Shown here one piece after another: positions 1-8,976 of a stretch of DNA of 64,000 nt. A program made the position numbers and the translations under genes. Source of the DNA: Pseudomonas wadenswilerensis (lineage in GTDB: Bacteria; Pseudomonadota; Gammaproteobacteria; Pseudomonadales; Pseudomonadaceae); assembly GCF_900497695.1 (NCBI RefSeq), contig NZ_UIDD01000007.1:248001-312000 (forward strand). Direction: 5' to 3'. Positions within the stretch are counted from its first letter, which is position 1, and each line of letters begins with the position of its first letter. The notes under the pieces were generated by a model, which made no database searches, was not told the origin of the DNA, and saw only the letters and a program-made list of their open reading frames with translations.

Positions 1-851
1 AAATGGCCCGGATCAAGGTCATGGTCGATACCGGCAACGTCGACTGGGACCTGGTGCAGATCGAAGGCCCGGACCTGATGCGCGGCTGCGACGAGGGCAT
101 GTACGAGCGCCTCGACTGGACCCAGCTCGGCCGCGCCGAGCAGTTGATCCCCGATGCCGCCCAGGAGTGTGGCTCGGCGGTGCTGGTGTGGAGCGTGGCG
201 ATCGCCTACGACCGCAACAAGCTGGCCCAGGCACCGACCTCGTGGGCGGATTTCTGGGACGTCAAGAAAACCCCCGGCAAGCGCGGCCTGCGCAAGCGTG
301 CGGTGTACAACCTGGAGTTCGCGCTGATGGCCGACGGGGTCAAGGTCGAGGACGTGTACAAGGTCCTGGCCACCCCCGAGGGGGTCGACCGCGCCTTCAA
401 CAAGCTCAGCGAGCTCAAGCCCTACATCCAGTGGTGGGAAGCCGGCGCGCAACCGGCGCAGTGGCTGAGCGCCGGTGACGTGGTCATGACCTCGACCTAC
501 AGCGGCCGGGTCGCCGTCGCCGCCCAGGAGGGCAGCCCGCTGGCCCTGGTGTGGCCCGGCAGCCTGTATGGCATGGACTACTGGGCGATCATCAAGGGCT
601 CCAGGCATGTTGACCAGGCCAAGCGCCTGATCGCCTTCGCCAACCAGCCCGACACCCAGGTGCGCTACGTCAAGGAAATCCCTTACGGGCCGACCAACAC
701 TCAGGCCGCTGCCGAACTTGATCCGAAGCTGGCCAGCTGGGTGCCGACCTCCAGGCAAAACCTTGAAGGCGCGTTGTCGATGAATGTCGAGTTCTGGGTC
801 GACCATGGCGATGAGCTCGAGGAGCGTTTCAACGCCTGGGCCAGCCGCTGA
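1..851 (+). CDS. Polyamine-type ABC transporter substrate-binding protein, C-terminal part
   Basis: The reading frame is open to the left edge of the window, so the N-terminus and signal peptide lie outside. The visible 282 residues resemble the C-terminal two thirds of PotD/PotF-type periplasmic binding proteins (family 1 solute-binding proteins): an SAVLVWSVAIAYDR strand, a WADFWD segment, a WWEAGAQPAQWLSAGDVVM region and the GMDYWAIIKGSRH segment typical of the hinge and ligand pocket. Proteins of this kind capture putrescine, spermidine or related amines in the periplasm for an ABC importer. No permease genes follow; the next gene is an aldolase, so the transporter partners must be upstream. 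The family call is firm; the exact ligand is not readable from the sequence. Confidence 0.8.
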   Translation, partial: MARIKVMVDTGNVDWDLVQIEGPDLMRGCDEGMYERLDWTQLGRAEQLIPDAAQECGSAVLVWSVAIAYDRNKLAQAPTSWADFWDVKKTPGKRGLRKRAVYNLEFALMADGVKVEDVYKVLATPEGVDRAFNKLSELKPYIQWWEAGAQPAQWLSAGDVVMTSTYSGRVAVAAQEGSPLALVWPGSLYGMDYWAIIKGSRHVDQAKRLIAFANQPDTQVRYVKEIPYGPTNTQAAAELDPKLASWVPTSRQNLEGALSMNVEFWVDHGDELEERFNAWASR

Positions 852-926
852 ACCCTCGCTGCGGCTGGACATCGAACGATGTCCAGCCCTATTGTCTGGC
901 CAGCCTTTCGCCTGAGGACAACAATA

Positions 927-1682
927 ATGACCGAGACCGAAATCCACCTGCGCCAGGAACTGGCCGCCTGCTACCGGTTGATCGCGCACTTTCGCATGAC
1001 CGACCTGATCTTTACCCATATCTCGGTGCGCATTCCCGGCCCCGAGCATCATTTTCTGATCAACCCCTACGGCTTGATGTTCGATGAAATCAGCGCCTCC
1101 AACCTGGTCAAGATCGACCTGCAGGGCAAGGCGGTGGAGGCGTCGCCGTACCCGGTCAACCCGGCCGGTTTCGTCATTCACAGTGCCATCCATGGTGCCC
1201 GCGAGGATGCCCAGTGCGTGTTGCACACCCACACCAAGGCCGGTTGCGCGCTGGCGGCGCTCAAGTGCGGGTTGCTGCCGGTGAACCAGATTTCCATGGA
1301 GTTCCATGGCAAGGTCGCCTACCACGACTACGAAGGCATCGCCCTGGACATGGCCGAGCAAGCGCGTCTGGTCGATGACCTGGGTGACAAGGCGGTGCTG
1401 ATTTTGCGCAACCATGGCTTGCTCAGCGTCGGGCGCAGTGTCAGCGAGGCGTTCCTGCGCATGTATTACCTGGAAAAAGCCTGCGAGATCCAGCTGACGG
1501 CGATGGCCGCCGGCGAGCTGGTGTTGCCGACGGAAGAAGTCTGCGCCCACACCGAACGCCAGTTCAACGAGCCGGCGCGGGCCTTGAAGGAAGGCGAGTT
1601 GAGTGATCCGGACGGCATGCAGCTGGCCTGGTCGGCGTTGCTGCGCTTGCTCGAGCGGGTGGCGCCGGGCTATCGCGACTGA
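927..1682 (+). CDS. Class II aldolase/adducin family protein
   Basis: A 251-residue protein with the class II aldolase/adducin fold. The zinc-site pattern is visible: HTHTK near residue 98 gives the HxH pair and RNHGLL further on gives the third histidine. Family members cleave or dehydrate small sugar phosphates or hydroxy-acids using a divalent metal; many Pseudomonas copies have no known substrate. The start was set at 927 rather than an upstream in-frame ATG at 879, because MTETEIHLRQELA begins the conserved fold and a GAGGAC sequence precedes it. It sits 75 bases after the binding-protein gene on the same strand and may share its transcript. Family certain, substrate unknown. Confidence 0.8.
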   Translation: MTETEIHLRQELAACYRLIAHFRMTDLIFTHISVRIPGPEHHFLINPYGLMFDEISASNLVKIDLQGKAVEASPYPVNPAGFVIHSAIHGAREDAQCVLHTHTKAGCALAALKCGLLPVNQISMEFHGKVAYHDYEGIALDMAEQARLVDDLGDKAVLILRNHGLLSVGRSVSEAFLRMYYLEKACEIQLTAMAAGELVLPTEEVCAHTERQFNEPARALKEGELSDPDGMQLAWSALLRLLERVAPGYRD

Positions 1683-1692
1683 CACACATACC

Positions 1693-1770
1693 CTGTGGGA
1701 GCTGGCTTGCCAGCGATCGAGCGCGCAGCGGTCGCAACCCAGCCATCGCCGGCAAGACCGGCTCCCACAT
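1693..1770. repeat. REP element pair (inverted, ~26-base arms)
   Basis: Two REP units face each other: TGTGGGAGCTGGCTTGCC on the left and GGCAAGACCGGCTCCCACA on the right, separated by a spacer containing GATCGAGCGCGCAGCGGTCG. The same spacer recurs in the large arrays at 33, 39 and 55 kb. Likely acts as an mRNA 3' stabiliser or attenuator after the aldolase gene. Confidence 0.85.
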
Positions 1771-1827
1771 GGTTCGTGGCTCGCACTTGTTGTACAGTCG
1801 TTCAATACCACTGCCGATGAGAACCCC

Positions 1828-2472
1828 ATGACCCAGGAAGCCCGTTACAGCCGCATGGTCCCAGAGCTACGCAAGGCCAACCTGGTCGAAGCGACCCTGG
1901 TGTGTTTGAAGCGGCACGGCTTCCAGGGCGCCTCGATTCGCAAGATCTCCGCCGAGGCCGGCGTCTCGGTGGGGCTGATCAGCCACCACTATTCAGGCAA
2001 GGACGAACTGGTCGCCGAGGCTTACATGGCGGTCACCGGCCGGGTCATGGGCCTGATCCGCGAAGCCATGGCCCAAGCCGCGCCCAATGCCCGCGAGCGG
2101 CTGTCGGCGTTCTTTCGCGCCTCCTTCTGCGCCGAACTGCTCGACCCGCAGTTGCTGGATGCCTGGCTGGCGTTCTGGGGCGCGGTGAAAACCGCCGAAG
2201 CGATCAACCAGGTGCACGATCACTCCTACGGCGAATACCGCAACGAACTGGGCCGGCTGCTGGCTGAGCTGGCCGCGGAAGAGGGCTGGCAGGCCTTCAA
2301 CGCCGACCTGGCAGCCATCAGCCTGAGCGCCTTGCTCGACGGTCTGTGGCTGGAATCCGGGCTCAACCCGGGCACCTTCACCCCGGAGCAGGGCGTGCAA
2401 ATCTGCGAGGCCTGGGTCGATGGCCTGCAGGCCGGTGGCCGCCGGCGCTTCACCCTGACCGAGGGCTGTTGA
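1828..2472 (+). CDS. TetR/AcrR-family transcriptional regulator (BetI-like)
   Basis: A 214-residue one-domain repressor. Residues about 15-60 form the TetR helix-turn-helix (ATLVCLKRHGF, then the recognition segment SAEAGVSVGLISHHYSGKDE); the rest is an all-helical ligand domain with AFWGAVKTAEAINQVH, as in BetI-type regulators. The start at 1828 is chosen because the frame upstream of it runs back through the REP element. It lies 67 bases before aruR on the same strand. Likely controls the amine uptake/aldolase genes just upstream, by position only; the ligand is unknown. Confidence 0.8.
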   Translation: MTQEARYSRMVPELRKANLVEATLVCLKRHGFQGASIRKISAEAGVSVGLISHHYSGKDELVAEAYMAVTGRVMGLIREAMAQAAPNARERLSAFFRASFCAELLDPQLLDAWLAFWGAVKTAEAINQVHDHSYGEYRNELGRLLAELAAEEGWQAFNADLAAISLSALLDGLWLESGLNPGTFTPEQGVQICEAWVDGLQAGGRRRFTLTEGC

Positions 2473-2544
2473 TCGGTCGTTCAGTAATGGGTACGCTGCT
2501 GTCGCGGGTTTCACAACAACACCTATAACAAGAGACAACACGCA

Positions 2545-3261
2545 ATGACGCCTCGGGTACTGGTCGTCGATGACGATCCGCTTATTCGCGACTTGCTGCA
2601 CGCCTACCTGTCCCAGGAAGGCTACGACGTGCACTGCGCCGCCACGGCGGAGCAGGCCGAGCATTTTCTCGCCGAGCAGGCTGTCGACCTGGTCATGCTC
2701 GACATCCGCCTGCCGGGCAAGGACGGCCTGACCCTGACTCGCGAACTGCGGGTGCGCTCGGAAGTCGGCATCATCCTCATCACCGGGCGCAACGACGACA
2801 TCGACCGTATCGTCGGTCTGGAATGCGGCGCCGACGACTACGTGATCAAACCGCTGAACCCGCGCGAGCTGGTGTCACGGGCCAAGAACCTGGTGCGCCG
2901 GGTGCGCCATGCCCAGGCCGGCAAGCCGCCCGGCGCCGCCAATCACCCGCTCAAGCAGTTTGCCGACTGGGCCCTGGACACCGACCGGCGGCGCCTGATC
3001 GACCCGCAGGGCGGCGAAACCTTGCTGACCCACGGCGAATTTCAGCTGCTCAGCGTGTTCCTGCGCAACAGCGGCCATACCCTGAGCCGCGACCAGTTGA
3101 TGGACCAGATCCGCAACCGCGAATGGGTGCCCAACGACCGCTCCATCGACGTGCTGGTCGGCCGCCTGCGGCGCAAGCTGCACGACGACCCGGCCGAACC
3201 GCAGCTGATCATTACCATTCACGGCGCCGGTTACCTGTTTACTGCCAGCGTGGCGGCCTGA
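2545..3261 (+). CDS. aruR: OmpR-family response regulator AruR
   Basis: A 238-residue DNA-binding response regulator. The receiver domain (about 1-120) carries the acidic pair DDD near residue 10, the phospho-acceptor Asp53 in MLDIRLPG and the conserved Lys in VIKPLNPREL. The C-terminal winged helix (about 140-235) is of the OmpR/TorR type (DRSIDVLVGRLRRKL, HGAGYLF). From memory, P. aeruginosa has aruR/aruS next to the same permease, hydratase, dehydrogenase, synthetase, aruI and aruH genes, where the pair controls the arginine transaminase pathway. That gene order is reproduced here, which supports the name. The next gene begins 4 bases downstream, so aruR, the binding protein and aruS are probably one transcript. 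Confidence 0.85.
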   Translation: MTPRVLVVDDDPLIRDLLHAYLSQEGYDVHCAATAEQAEHFLAEQAVDLVMLDIRLPGKDGLTLTRELRVRSEVGIILITGRNDDIDRIVGLECGADDYVIKPLNPRELVSRAKNLVRRVRHAQAGKPPGAANHPLKQFADWALDTDRRRLIDPQGGETLLTHGEFQLLSVFLRNSGHTLSRDQLMDQIRNREWVPNDRSIDVLVGRLRRKLHDDPAEPQLIITIHGAGYLFTASVAA

Positions 3262-3265
3262 TCAC

Positions 3266-4039
3266 ATGTGGCGGCTGCTCTGGCTCGCCATGCTGATGCC
3301 CGGCGCCCAGGCCCAGGCGGCCGAGCGCATCCGCTATTGCGACTACCCGGTGTACCCGCCGATTTCCTGGAGCGACGGCAAACAGGTGCGCGGCCTGGCG
3401 CCGACCGTGGTGCGCCAGCTGTTCGCGCGCCTGGGCTATGAGGTGGAGATCGTCGTGCTGGGCAACTGGAAGCGCTGCCTGCTCGATGCCGCCGAAGGCC
3501 GGGTCGACGTGGTGCTGGCCTACAACAGCGACCAGCGCGACCAGGGCATGCGCTTTTCCACGGTGCCGGTGCTGCGCGAGGAGGTGGCAGTGTTCTTCAA
3601 TCGCCAGCGGCCGGTGACCTTCGAGCGCCTTGAAGACCTGGCCAGCTACCGCGGCGGGCTGTTGTTCGGCGAAAGCTACGGGCCTGACTTCGACCGCTTC
3701 GTCGCCCGTCACCAGAACATCGAATGGGTCTCCGACAGCCAGCAGAACTTCGGCAAGCTGATTCGCGGGCGTATCGACTTCGTCATCCAGGAACGGCGCA
3801 CCGGCCAGCTATTCGTCGAGCATTTGCCCGGCGCCGAGGAGATCCAGGCCTTGCCCACCGCGCTGAGCGTCGACTACCTGCGGGTGGCGGTATCGCGGCA
3901 TTCGCCCTTGAGCCAGCACATGGCGCAGATCGACGAGCAACTGCAGCGCATGACCGACAACGGCGAGATCCAGCGCTGGCTGGAGCAGAGCGAAGTCACC
4001 TACCGCGACATGGTCAACCTGCCGGCAGACGCCAAATGA
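3266..4039 (+). CDS. Periplasmic substrate-binding domain protein (SBP_bac_3 type) between aruR and aruS
   Basis: A 257-residue secreted protein: a short signal peptide ending near AQAQA, then a family 3 periplasmic binding fold ([13 protein letters not shown] at the start, [23 protein letters not shown], and a final EIQRWLEQ helix). No transporter permease or ATPase genes are adjacent. The gene starts 4 bases after aruR, and its stop overlaps the aruS start in an ATGA. This tight coupling suggests that it feeds a ligand signal to the sensor kinase rather than to a transporter, much as TorT works with TorS. That role is inference; the fold assignment is good. Confidence 0.75.
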   Translation: MWRLLWLAMLMPGAQAQAAERIRYCDYPVYPPISWSDGKQVRGLAPTVVRQLFARLGYEVEIVVLGNWKRCLLDAAEGRVDVVLAYNSDQRDQGMRFSTVPVLREEVAVFFNRQRPVTFERLEDLASYRGGLLFGESYGPDFDRFVARHQNIEWVSDSQQNFGKLIRGRIDFVIQERRTGQLFVEHLPGAEEIQALPTALSVDYLRVAVSRHSPLSQHMAQIDEQLQRMTDNGEIQRWLEQSEVTYRDMVNLPADAK

Positions 4040-6291
4040 TGCGCCTGCAACCCGGTGGCCTGCTGCGGCGCCTGCTATTGTTCATCCTGTTGTTCAGCCT
4101 GTGCTTTACCGTGCTGGCCAGCACCGTGCAGCTGTATTTCGAGTACCGCCGCGAGATGCGCGACATCGACGCGCGCATGGCGTTGATTCGCGCCGGTTAC
4201 CTGGCAAGCCTTGAACGCAGCCTCTGGGACCTCAACCAGGAGCAGTTGAAGGTGCAGTTGCGCGGCCTGGTGGACTTCTCAGATGTGGCGCGGGTACGCC
4301 TGAGCAGTGCCGACTTCGACTTGCTGCAGGGCGAAGCGACGCCACAAGGGCCGCTGCGCATCGAGCGTTTCGCCCTGGACTATCAACCGCCTTCCGGGCC
4401 GTTGCGCCACCTTGGCGAGCTGGAGGTCAGCATCGACCTGGGTGCGGTGCACCGGCGCCTGTTCGCCACCGGGCTGACCAGCCTGCTGTGGATGAGCGTG
4501 TTCCTCTGCGGCCTGGCGGTGGCGTTGTCGGGCTTGTTTTACCGCCTGGTCACTCGCCATTTGCAGGTGATGGCCGAGTTTGCCCGGCGCATCGGCGCGG
4601 GCGACTGGCAAGAGCCGCTGCGCCTGGACAAACGCCGCTCGGCCCGCGCAGACGAAATCGACACCGTGGCCCACGCCCTGGACGACATGCGCCGGGCCAT
4701 TCTCAGTGATATCGACCGCCGTGAAGTCGACCGCCTGGCCTTGCAGGACAAGCGCGACGAGCTGCAGAAGATGGTCGAGCGGCGCACTGCCAGCCTGATG
4801 CGCGCCAAGGATGATGCCGAAGCGGCGAACCTGGCCAAGTCGCGCTTCCTGGCGACCATGAGCCATGAACTGCGCACCCCGCTCAACGGCATCCTCGGCA
4901 TGGCCGAATTACTGCGCGAGGCTGATCTCGACGCCCAGGACCGCAAGCGCCTGGATGCCCTGTACAAGGCCGGCGAAGGCTTGCTGACCATCCTCAACGA
5001 AGTGCTGTACTTTGCCCGCCTGGAGGAGGGCGAAAGCCACCCGGAAGCGGTGGATTTCTCCCTGCGCCAACTGTGCGACGAGGTCATGACCCTGCTCGAA
5101 CCGCGGGCCCTGAACAACGACACGGTGTTGCGCTGTCGCATCGATACCCAGTTGGCGCCACGTCAACACGGCGCCGAACAGTTCCTGCGCCAGGTGCTCA
5201 GCAACCTGCTGGCCAACGCCATCAAGTTCACCGAGGCCGGTGAGGTGAGTGTCGAGGTCCAGGTGCTGGGCCAGGAGCAAGGCCAGCAGCAGCTGCGGGT
5301 CAGTGTTCGCGACAACGGCATCGGCATCGACCCGGCGGTGCAAGGGCGGATTTTCGATCGCTTCGTCCAGGCCAGCGAAGCCGTGGCCCGGCGCTATGGC
5401 GGCACTGGCCTGGGCCTGGCGATCTGCAAACACCTGGTGGAACTGCTCGGCGGGCGCATCGGCCTGGACAGTGCCGAGGGGCAGGGCAGTTGTTTCTGGT
5501 TCGAATTGAGCCTGCACACGGCGGCAGCCGAAGCTGCAACCGTGCCGCCGGTAGAGCCGGTGCACGCCCTGGATATCCTCGTGGTCGAAGACGTCGAACT
5601 GAACCGCGAGGTGGTGCGCGGCCTGTTGCAGCGCGACGGGCACCGGTTGTGGATGGCCGAGGACGGGGAACAGGCCATGGTCCTCTGTGCGCAGCGGTGC
5701 TACGACCTGATCCTGCTCGACGTGCATCTGCCGGGTATCAGCGGGGTCGAGCTGTGCCGGCAGATCCGCCGCACCCCCGGGCCAAACCGCGCTTGCCGGA
5801 TCCTGGCGCTGACCGCCAGCGTGCAGCCGGCGCTGGTGCGCGGTTACCTGGCGGCGGGCATGCAGGGCATCCTCGCCAAGCCGCTGAAGCTCGACAGTTT
5901 GCGCCAGGCATTGGCGCAACAGCGGCAGGTGGTCGAGGCCCCGGTGGCCGGGCAGGGCATGGACTGGGCGCTGCTCGATACCCATCGCAGCTTGCTCGGT
6001 GAACAGAAAGTCCAGGGTTTGCTGACGGTGCTGCGCGACGCTATCGAGCAGCATCAGGATGCCCTGGCCGAAGCGCTCAAGGCCGGCGACTGCACCGACG
6101 TCGCGCATCTGGCTCATCGCCTCGCCGGCAGTAGTGATTCCCTCGGTTTTCGCGGCCTGGCGACGGTACTGCGGGAACTGGAAGAGGCGGCGTTGAACAA
6201 GGCCCCGGCAGCCTTGCAGGTCCTGCAAACGCCCTTGGCCGAGCAGTTGCGCCTGGCCGACGAAACCCTGAAACAGCTGATCCAGCGCTGA
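4036..6291 (+). CDS. aruS: Hybrid sensor histidine kinase AruS
   Basis: A 751-residue membrane-bound phosphorelay kinase. Order: transmembrane helix (about 10-32), periplasmic sensor (about 33-143), second helix (about 145-170), HAMP linker, HisKA with phospho-His277 in [11 protein letters not shown], HATPase with the N-box [10 protein letters not shown] and GGTGLGLAI, receiver with Asp562 in LDVHLPG, and an HPt domain with His694 in AHRLAGSS. This His-Asp-His layout feeds AruR. The ATG at 4036 overlaps the previous stop, indicating translational coupling; a second ATG follows immediately at 4039. The name rests on conserved synteny with the P. aeruginosa aru locus. The ligand is presumably arginine or a product of it, possibly sensed through the preceding binding protein. 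Confidence 0.85.
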   Translation: MMRLQPGGLLRRLLLFILLFSLCFTVLASTVQLYFEYRREMRDIDARMALIRAGYLASLERSLWDLNQEQLKVQLRGLVDFSDVARVRLSSADFDLLQGEATPQGPLRIERFALDYQPPSGPLRHLGELEVSIDLGAVHRRLFATGLTSLLWMSVFLCGLAVALSGLFYRLVTRHLQVMAEFARRIGAGDWQEPLRLDKRRSARADEIDTVAHALDDMRRAILSDIDRREVDRLALQDKRDELQKMVERRTASLMRAKDDAEAANLAKSRFLATMSHELRTPLNGILGMAELLREADLDAQDRKRLDALYKAGEGLLTILNEVLYFARLEEGESHPEAVDFSLRQLCDEVMTLLEPRALNNDTVLRCRIDTQLAPRQHGAEQFLRQVLSNLLANAIKFTEAGEVSVEVQVLGQEQGQQQLRVSVRDNGIGIDPAVQGRIFDRFVQASEAVARRYGGTGLGLAICKHLVELLGGRIGLDSAEGQGSCFWFELSLHTAAAEAATVPPVEPVHALDILVVEDVELNREVVRGLLQRDGHRLWMAEDGEQAMVLCAQRCYDLILLDVHLPGISGVELCRQIRRTPGPNRACRILALTASVQPALVRGYLAAGMQGILAKPLKLDSLRQALAQQRQVVEAPVAGQGMDWALLDTHRSLLGEQKVQGLLTVLRDAIEQHQDALAEALKAGDCTDVAHLAHRLAGSSDSLGFRGLATVLRELEEAALNKAPAALQVLQTPLAEQLRLADETLKQLIQR

Positions 6292-6353
6292 CGTACAAAA
6301 ACCTTACGACTTTTTACATCTTCGATCTTTACGTACAACGCCACCTTACATCG
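6292..6353 (+). promoter_or_regulatory. Cluster of TTAC-type repeats, candidate AruR operator
   Basis: Downstream of aruS and ahead of the permease leader lies an AT-rich stretch with repeated TTAC(A/G) elements starting at 6304, 6314, 6329 and 6346, plus GTACAAAAA at 6293. The first two are exactly 10 bases apart, the usual spacing of OmpR-family direct repeats. Similar GTTACA elements occur at 7971-8058 before the CoA genes. The assignment to AruR is inference. Confidence 0.35.
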
Positions 6354-6415
6354 CTTTCCAATAATCGACGGCAACCGCTGCCCGCGGTCTTCGAAGCTTA
6401 TTGGAGATAATAATA

Positions 6416-6484
6416 ATGAACTGCCGTAAAGCTCAGCCGTCCCCGCACCATCGCCTGTCCCTCCCGCGCTTCAACCACTGTTGA
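6416..6484 (+). CDS. Short leader ORF (22 codons) ahead of the permease
   Basis: An ATG at 6416 follows a TTGGAG ribosome-binding sequence (6400-6405) and opens a 22-codon frame rich in Pro, His and Arg, ending with TGA at 6482. The stop is joined to GAGG, which serves as the ribosome-binding site of the permease ATG at 6494. This is the layout of a translated leader that couples to the next gene. Only three codons are for arginine, so a classical attenuator is not obvious. Whether it is translated is unproven. Confidence 0.35.
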   Translation: MNCRKAQPSPHHRLSLPRFNHC

Positions 6485-6493
6485 GGTGCCGAC

Positions 6494-7897
6494 ATGACTG
6501 ACTCTACCGAACGTAAAGGCATCCACCTGACCCGCGCGCTGAAAAGCCGGCATATCTTCATGCTGTCGCTGGGCGGGGTGATCGGCACCGGGCTGTTCAT
6601 GGGCTCGGGGGTGACCATCAACCAGGGCGGGCCCATGGGCGCGATCCTCGCCTACCTGGTGGCGGGTTTTCTGATGTACCTGGTGATGGTCTGCCTGGGC
6701 GAGCTGTCGGTGCAGATGCCGGTGTCCGGCTCGTTCCAGACCCACGCCACCAAGTTCATCGGCCCGGCCACCGGCTTCATGATCGGCTGGGTGTACTGGA
6801 TGAGCTGGGCCACCACCGTGGGCCTGGAGTTCACCGCCGCCGGCATGCTGATGGTGCGCTGGTTCCCCGAGGTGCCGATCTGGTACTGGTCGGCGCTGTT
6901 CGTGGTGGTGCTGTTCGGCCTCAATGCCCTGGCCACCCGCGCCTTTGGCGAAGCCGAATACTGGTTCTCGGGGATCAAGGTGGCGGCGATCCTCGGCTTC
7001 ATCATCGTTGGCGTGCTGGTGATCTTCGGCGCGATCCCGCTGACCAGTGGCGAGCCGGCGCCGATGATGAACAACCTGATCGGCGACTCGATGTTCCCCA
7101 ACGGCCTGTCGGCGGTGTTCGCGGTGATGATGACCGTGGTCTATGCCTTCCAGGGCTGCGAGATCATGGGCGTGGCCGCCGGTGAAACCGACCAGCCGGA
7201 AAAAAGCATCCCCCGCGCAGTGCGCAACGTGGTGTTCCGTGTGCTGATCTTCTACGTGCTGGCCATCGTCGTGCTCTCGGCGATTGTGCCGTGGCAACAG
7301 GCCGGCCTGATGGAGAGCCCGTTCGTGCAGGTGTTCGACATGGTCGGCATTCCCTACGCGGCGGACCTGATGAACTTCGTCATCCTTACCGCGATTCTGT
7401 CGGTGGGCAACTCCGGCTTGTATGCCTCCACGCGCATTCTCTGGGCCATGTCCAAGACCGGCATGGCGCCGAAAAGCCTGTCGCCGCTGAGCAAGCGCGG
7501 CGTGCCGTTGCGGGCGCTGAGCATCACCCTGTGCTTTGCCCTGGTGTCGCTGATGACCAGTTTTGTCGCCGCCGACACCTTGTTCATGGTGCTGATGGCG
7601 GTGAGCGGCATGTCCGGCACGGTGACCTGGATCGTCATTGCCCTGGCCCAGTACAAGTTCCGCCGCGCCTACCTGCAGGGCGGCGGCAAGCTCAGCGACC
7701 TCAAGTACCGCGCGCCGCTGTTCCCGCTGGTGCCGCTGCTGTGCATCGCCCTGTGCAGTTCGCTGTTCGTGTTCCTGGCCCTGGATGAGACCCAGCGGCC
7801 GTCGCTGTACTGGGGTTTTGGTTTCATCGCAGTGTGTTACGCGGCGTACTTCATCATTCACCGCAAGCGCCAGGTGGTGTTGGCGCCGTCGGTGTAA
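6494..7897 (+). CDS. APC-family amino acid permease of the aru locus
   Basis: A 467-residue inner-membrane carrier with about 12 hydrophobic helices. The first helix carries the family signature GGVIGTGLFMGSG, and the AAGETDQPEKSIPRAV loop between helices 6 and 7 is typical of amino-acid permeases of the LysP/AroP class (amino acid/polyamine/organocation superfamily). The equivalent gene is adjacent to aruS in P. aeruginosa (from memory). The likely substrate is arginine or a related basic amino acid, judged from position only; the sequence does not separate arginine from lysine or other substrates. A strong REP hairpin follows 4 bases after the stop. Confidence 0.85.
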   Translation: MTDSTERKGIHLTRALKSRHIFMLSLGGVIGTGLFMGSGVTINQGGPMGAILAYLVAGFLMYLVMVCLGELSVQMPVSGSFQTHATKFIGPATGFMIGWVYWMSWATTVGLEFTAAGMLMVRWFPEVPIWYWSALFVVVLFGLNALATRAFGEAEYWFSGIKVAAILGFIIVGVLVIFGAIPLTSGEPAPMMNNLIGDSMFPNGLSAVFAVMMTVVYAFQGCEIMGVAAGETDQPEKSIPRAVRNVVFRVLIFYVLAIVVLSAIVPWQQAGLMESPFVQVFDMVGIPYAADLMNFVILTAILSVGNSGLYASTRILWAMSKTGMAPKSLSPLSKRGVPLRALSITLCFALVSLMTSFVAADTLFMVLMAVSGMSGTVTWIVIALAQYKFRRAYLQGGGKLSDLKYRAPLFPLVPLLCIALCSSLFVFLALDETQRPSLYWGFGFIAVCYAAYFIIHRKRQVVLAPSV

Positions 7898-7900
7898 GCC

Positions 7901-7960
7901 CATCGCGGGGCAAGCCCGCTCCTACCTGTAAATGTAGGAGCGGGCTTGCCCCGCGATAGG
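7901..7960. repeat. REP hairpin with perfect 24-base arms; probable 3' stabiliser or terminator
   Basis: Arm 7902-7925 (ATCGCGGGGCAAGCCCGCTC...) is perfectly complementary to 7935-7958, with a 9-base loop. It lies directly after the permease stop and separates it from the CoA genes. No T-tract follows, so termination would be of the REP type rather than a classical intrinsic terminator. Confidence 0.85.
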
Positions 7961-7970
7961 TTGTACAAAG

Positions 7971-8058
7971 TTGTAACAGGCGCGGCCATTACTTCTCAAA
8001 GTAAATATTTAAATCTTATAAAAACAAGCAATTAGCTCTGTAACTTCATCTGTTACAG
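7971..8058. promoter_or_regulatory. AT-rich operator region with a perfect 7-7-7 inverted repeat
   Basis: CTGTAAC (8038-8044) and GTTACAG (8052-8058) are perfect inverted arms around a 7-base spacer. A further GTTGTAACAG lies at 7971-7980 and GTTGTACAA just before it. The stretch is far more AT-rich than its surroundings and precedes the enoyl-CoA hydratase gene by about 100 bases, so it is the likely promoter region of the CoA genes and aruI/aruH. Which regulator binds it is not known; the TTAC core resembles the elements at 6304-6349. Confidence 0.45.
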
Positions 8059-8153
8059 CAAGTAATCCAGCCGATTGTCTCCTTGTTGAACACTCGTTTA
8101 GTATGGCCTCACGTCATACCTCTCACGCCAACCACAATAATTCGAGGCCCCCC

Positions 8154-8945
8154 ATGACCCCTCCTGCGTCGCTGCTCAGCCAGGTCGAAGCCGGCATTGC
8201 CTGGATCACCCTCAACCGTCCGGATCAGCGCAACGCGCTGGACATCCCCAGCCTGAAAAACCTGCATGCCTTGCTCGAGGCCCATAACGCCGACCCGGCG
8301 GTGCGCGTGGTGGTGCTGACCGGCACCGGCCGCAGCTTCTGCGCAGGCGCCGACCTTGCCGAGTGGGCCGAGGCCGAAGCCCGCGGCGCGCTTGAAAGCT
8401 ACGGCTGGACCGAAACCGCCCACGCCCTGATGCAGCGCCTGCACAGCCTCGACAAACCGACCATCGCCGCCATCAACGGCACTGCCGTCGGCGCCGGCAT
8501 GGACCTGACCCTGTGCTGCGACCTGCGCGTGGCCGCCGCCTCGGCGCGGTTCAAGGCCGGCTACACCAGCATGGCCTACAGCCCGGATGCCGGCGCCAGC
8601 TGGCACCTGCCACGGTTGATCGGCAGCGAACAGGCCAAGCGCCTGCTGTTTCTCGATGAACTCTGGGGGGCCGAGCGCGCCCTGGCAGCGGGACTGGTGG
8701 GCGAGGTGTGCGCCGATGAGCAGTTGCTGGCGGTGACCGCCGAGCTGGCCGGGCGCCTGGCCAAGGGCCCGACCTTCGCCTTCGCCCAGACCAAACGGCT
8801 GATTCGCGACGGCGCCCAGCGCACCCTGGGCGAGCAGCTACAGGCCGAGCTTGCTGCCGGGCTGCTGTGCGGGCGTAGCGAGGATGGCGCCGAAGCGTTG
8901 CGTGCTGCCGTCGAAAAGCGCACCGCTAATTTCGTTGGTAAATAA
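8154..8945 (+). CDS. Enoyl-CoA hydratase/isomerase family protein
   Basis: A 263-residue crotonase-fold protein: LTGTGRSFCAGADL (about 58-71) and NGTAVGAGMDLTLCCDLR (about 108-125) form the oxyanion hole and CoA pocket. The usual catalytic glutamates are not in their standard places: the GGGCE-type position reads GAGMD and the second reads SPDAGAS, as in isomerase-like members. It is therefore unlikely to be a plain beta-oxidation hydratase. The start at 8154 follows a CGAGG ribosome-binding site; the frame extends upstream without support. It is the first of three CoA genes preceding aruI, in the same order as in P. aeruginosa. Substrate unknown. Confidence 0.85.
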   Translation: MTPPASLLSQVEAGIAWITLNRPDQRNALDIPSLKNLHALLEAHNADPAVRVVVLTGTGRSFCAGADLAEWAEAEARGALESYGWTETAHALMQRLHSLDKPTIAAINGTAVGAGMDLTLCCDLRVAAASARFKAGYTSMAYSPDAGASWHLPRLIGSEQAKRLLFLDELWGAERALAAGLVGEVCADEQLLAVTAELAGRLAKGPTFAFAQTKRLIRDGAQRTLGEQLQAELAAGLLCGRSEDGAEALRAAVEKRTANFVGK

Positions 8946-8976
8946 CAACTTACAAGCACTTCTTCAGGATCGACTC

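Noticed and set aside
1603..1827. N-terminal extension of the TetR gene
   Set aside because: The upstream frame passes through a REP element and the end of the aldolase gene; the TetR fold starts at 1828.
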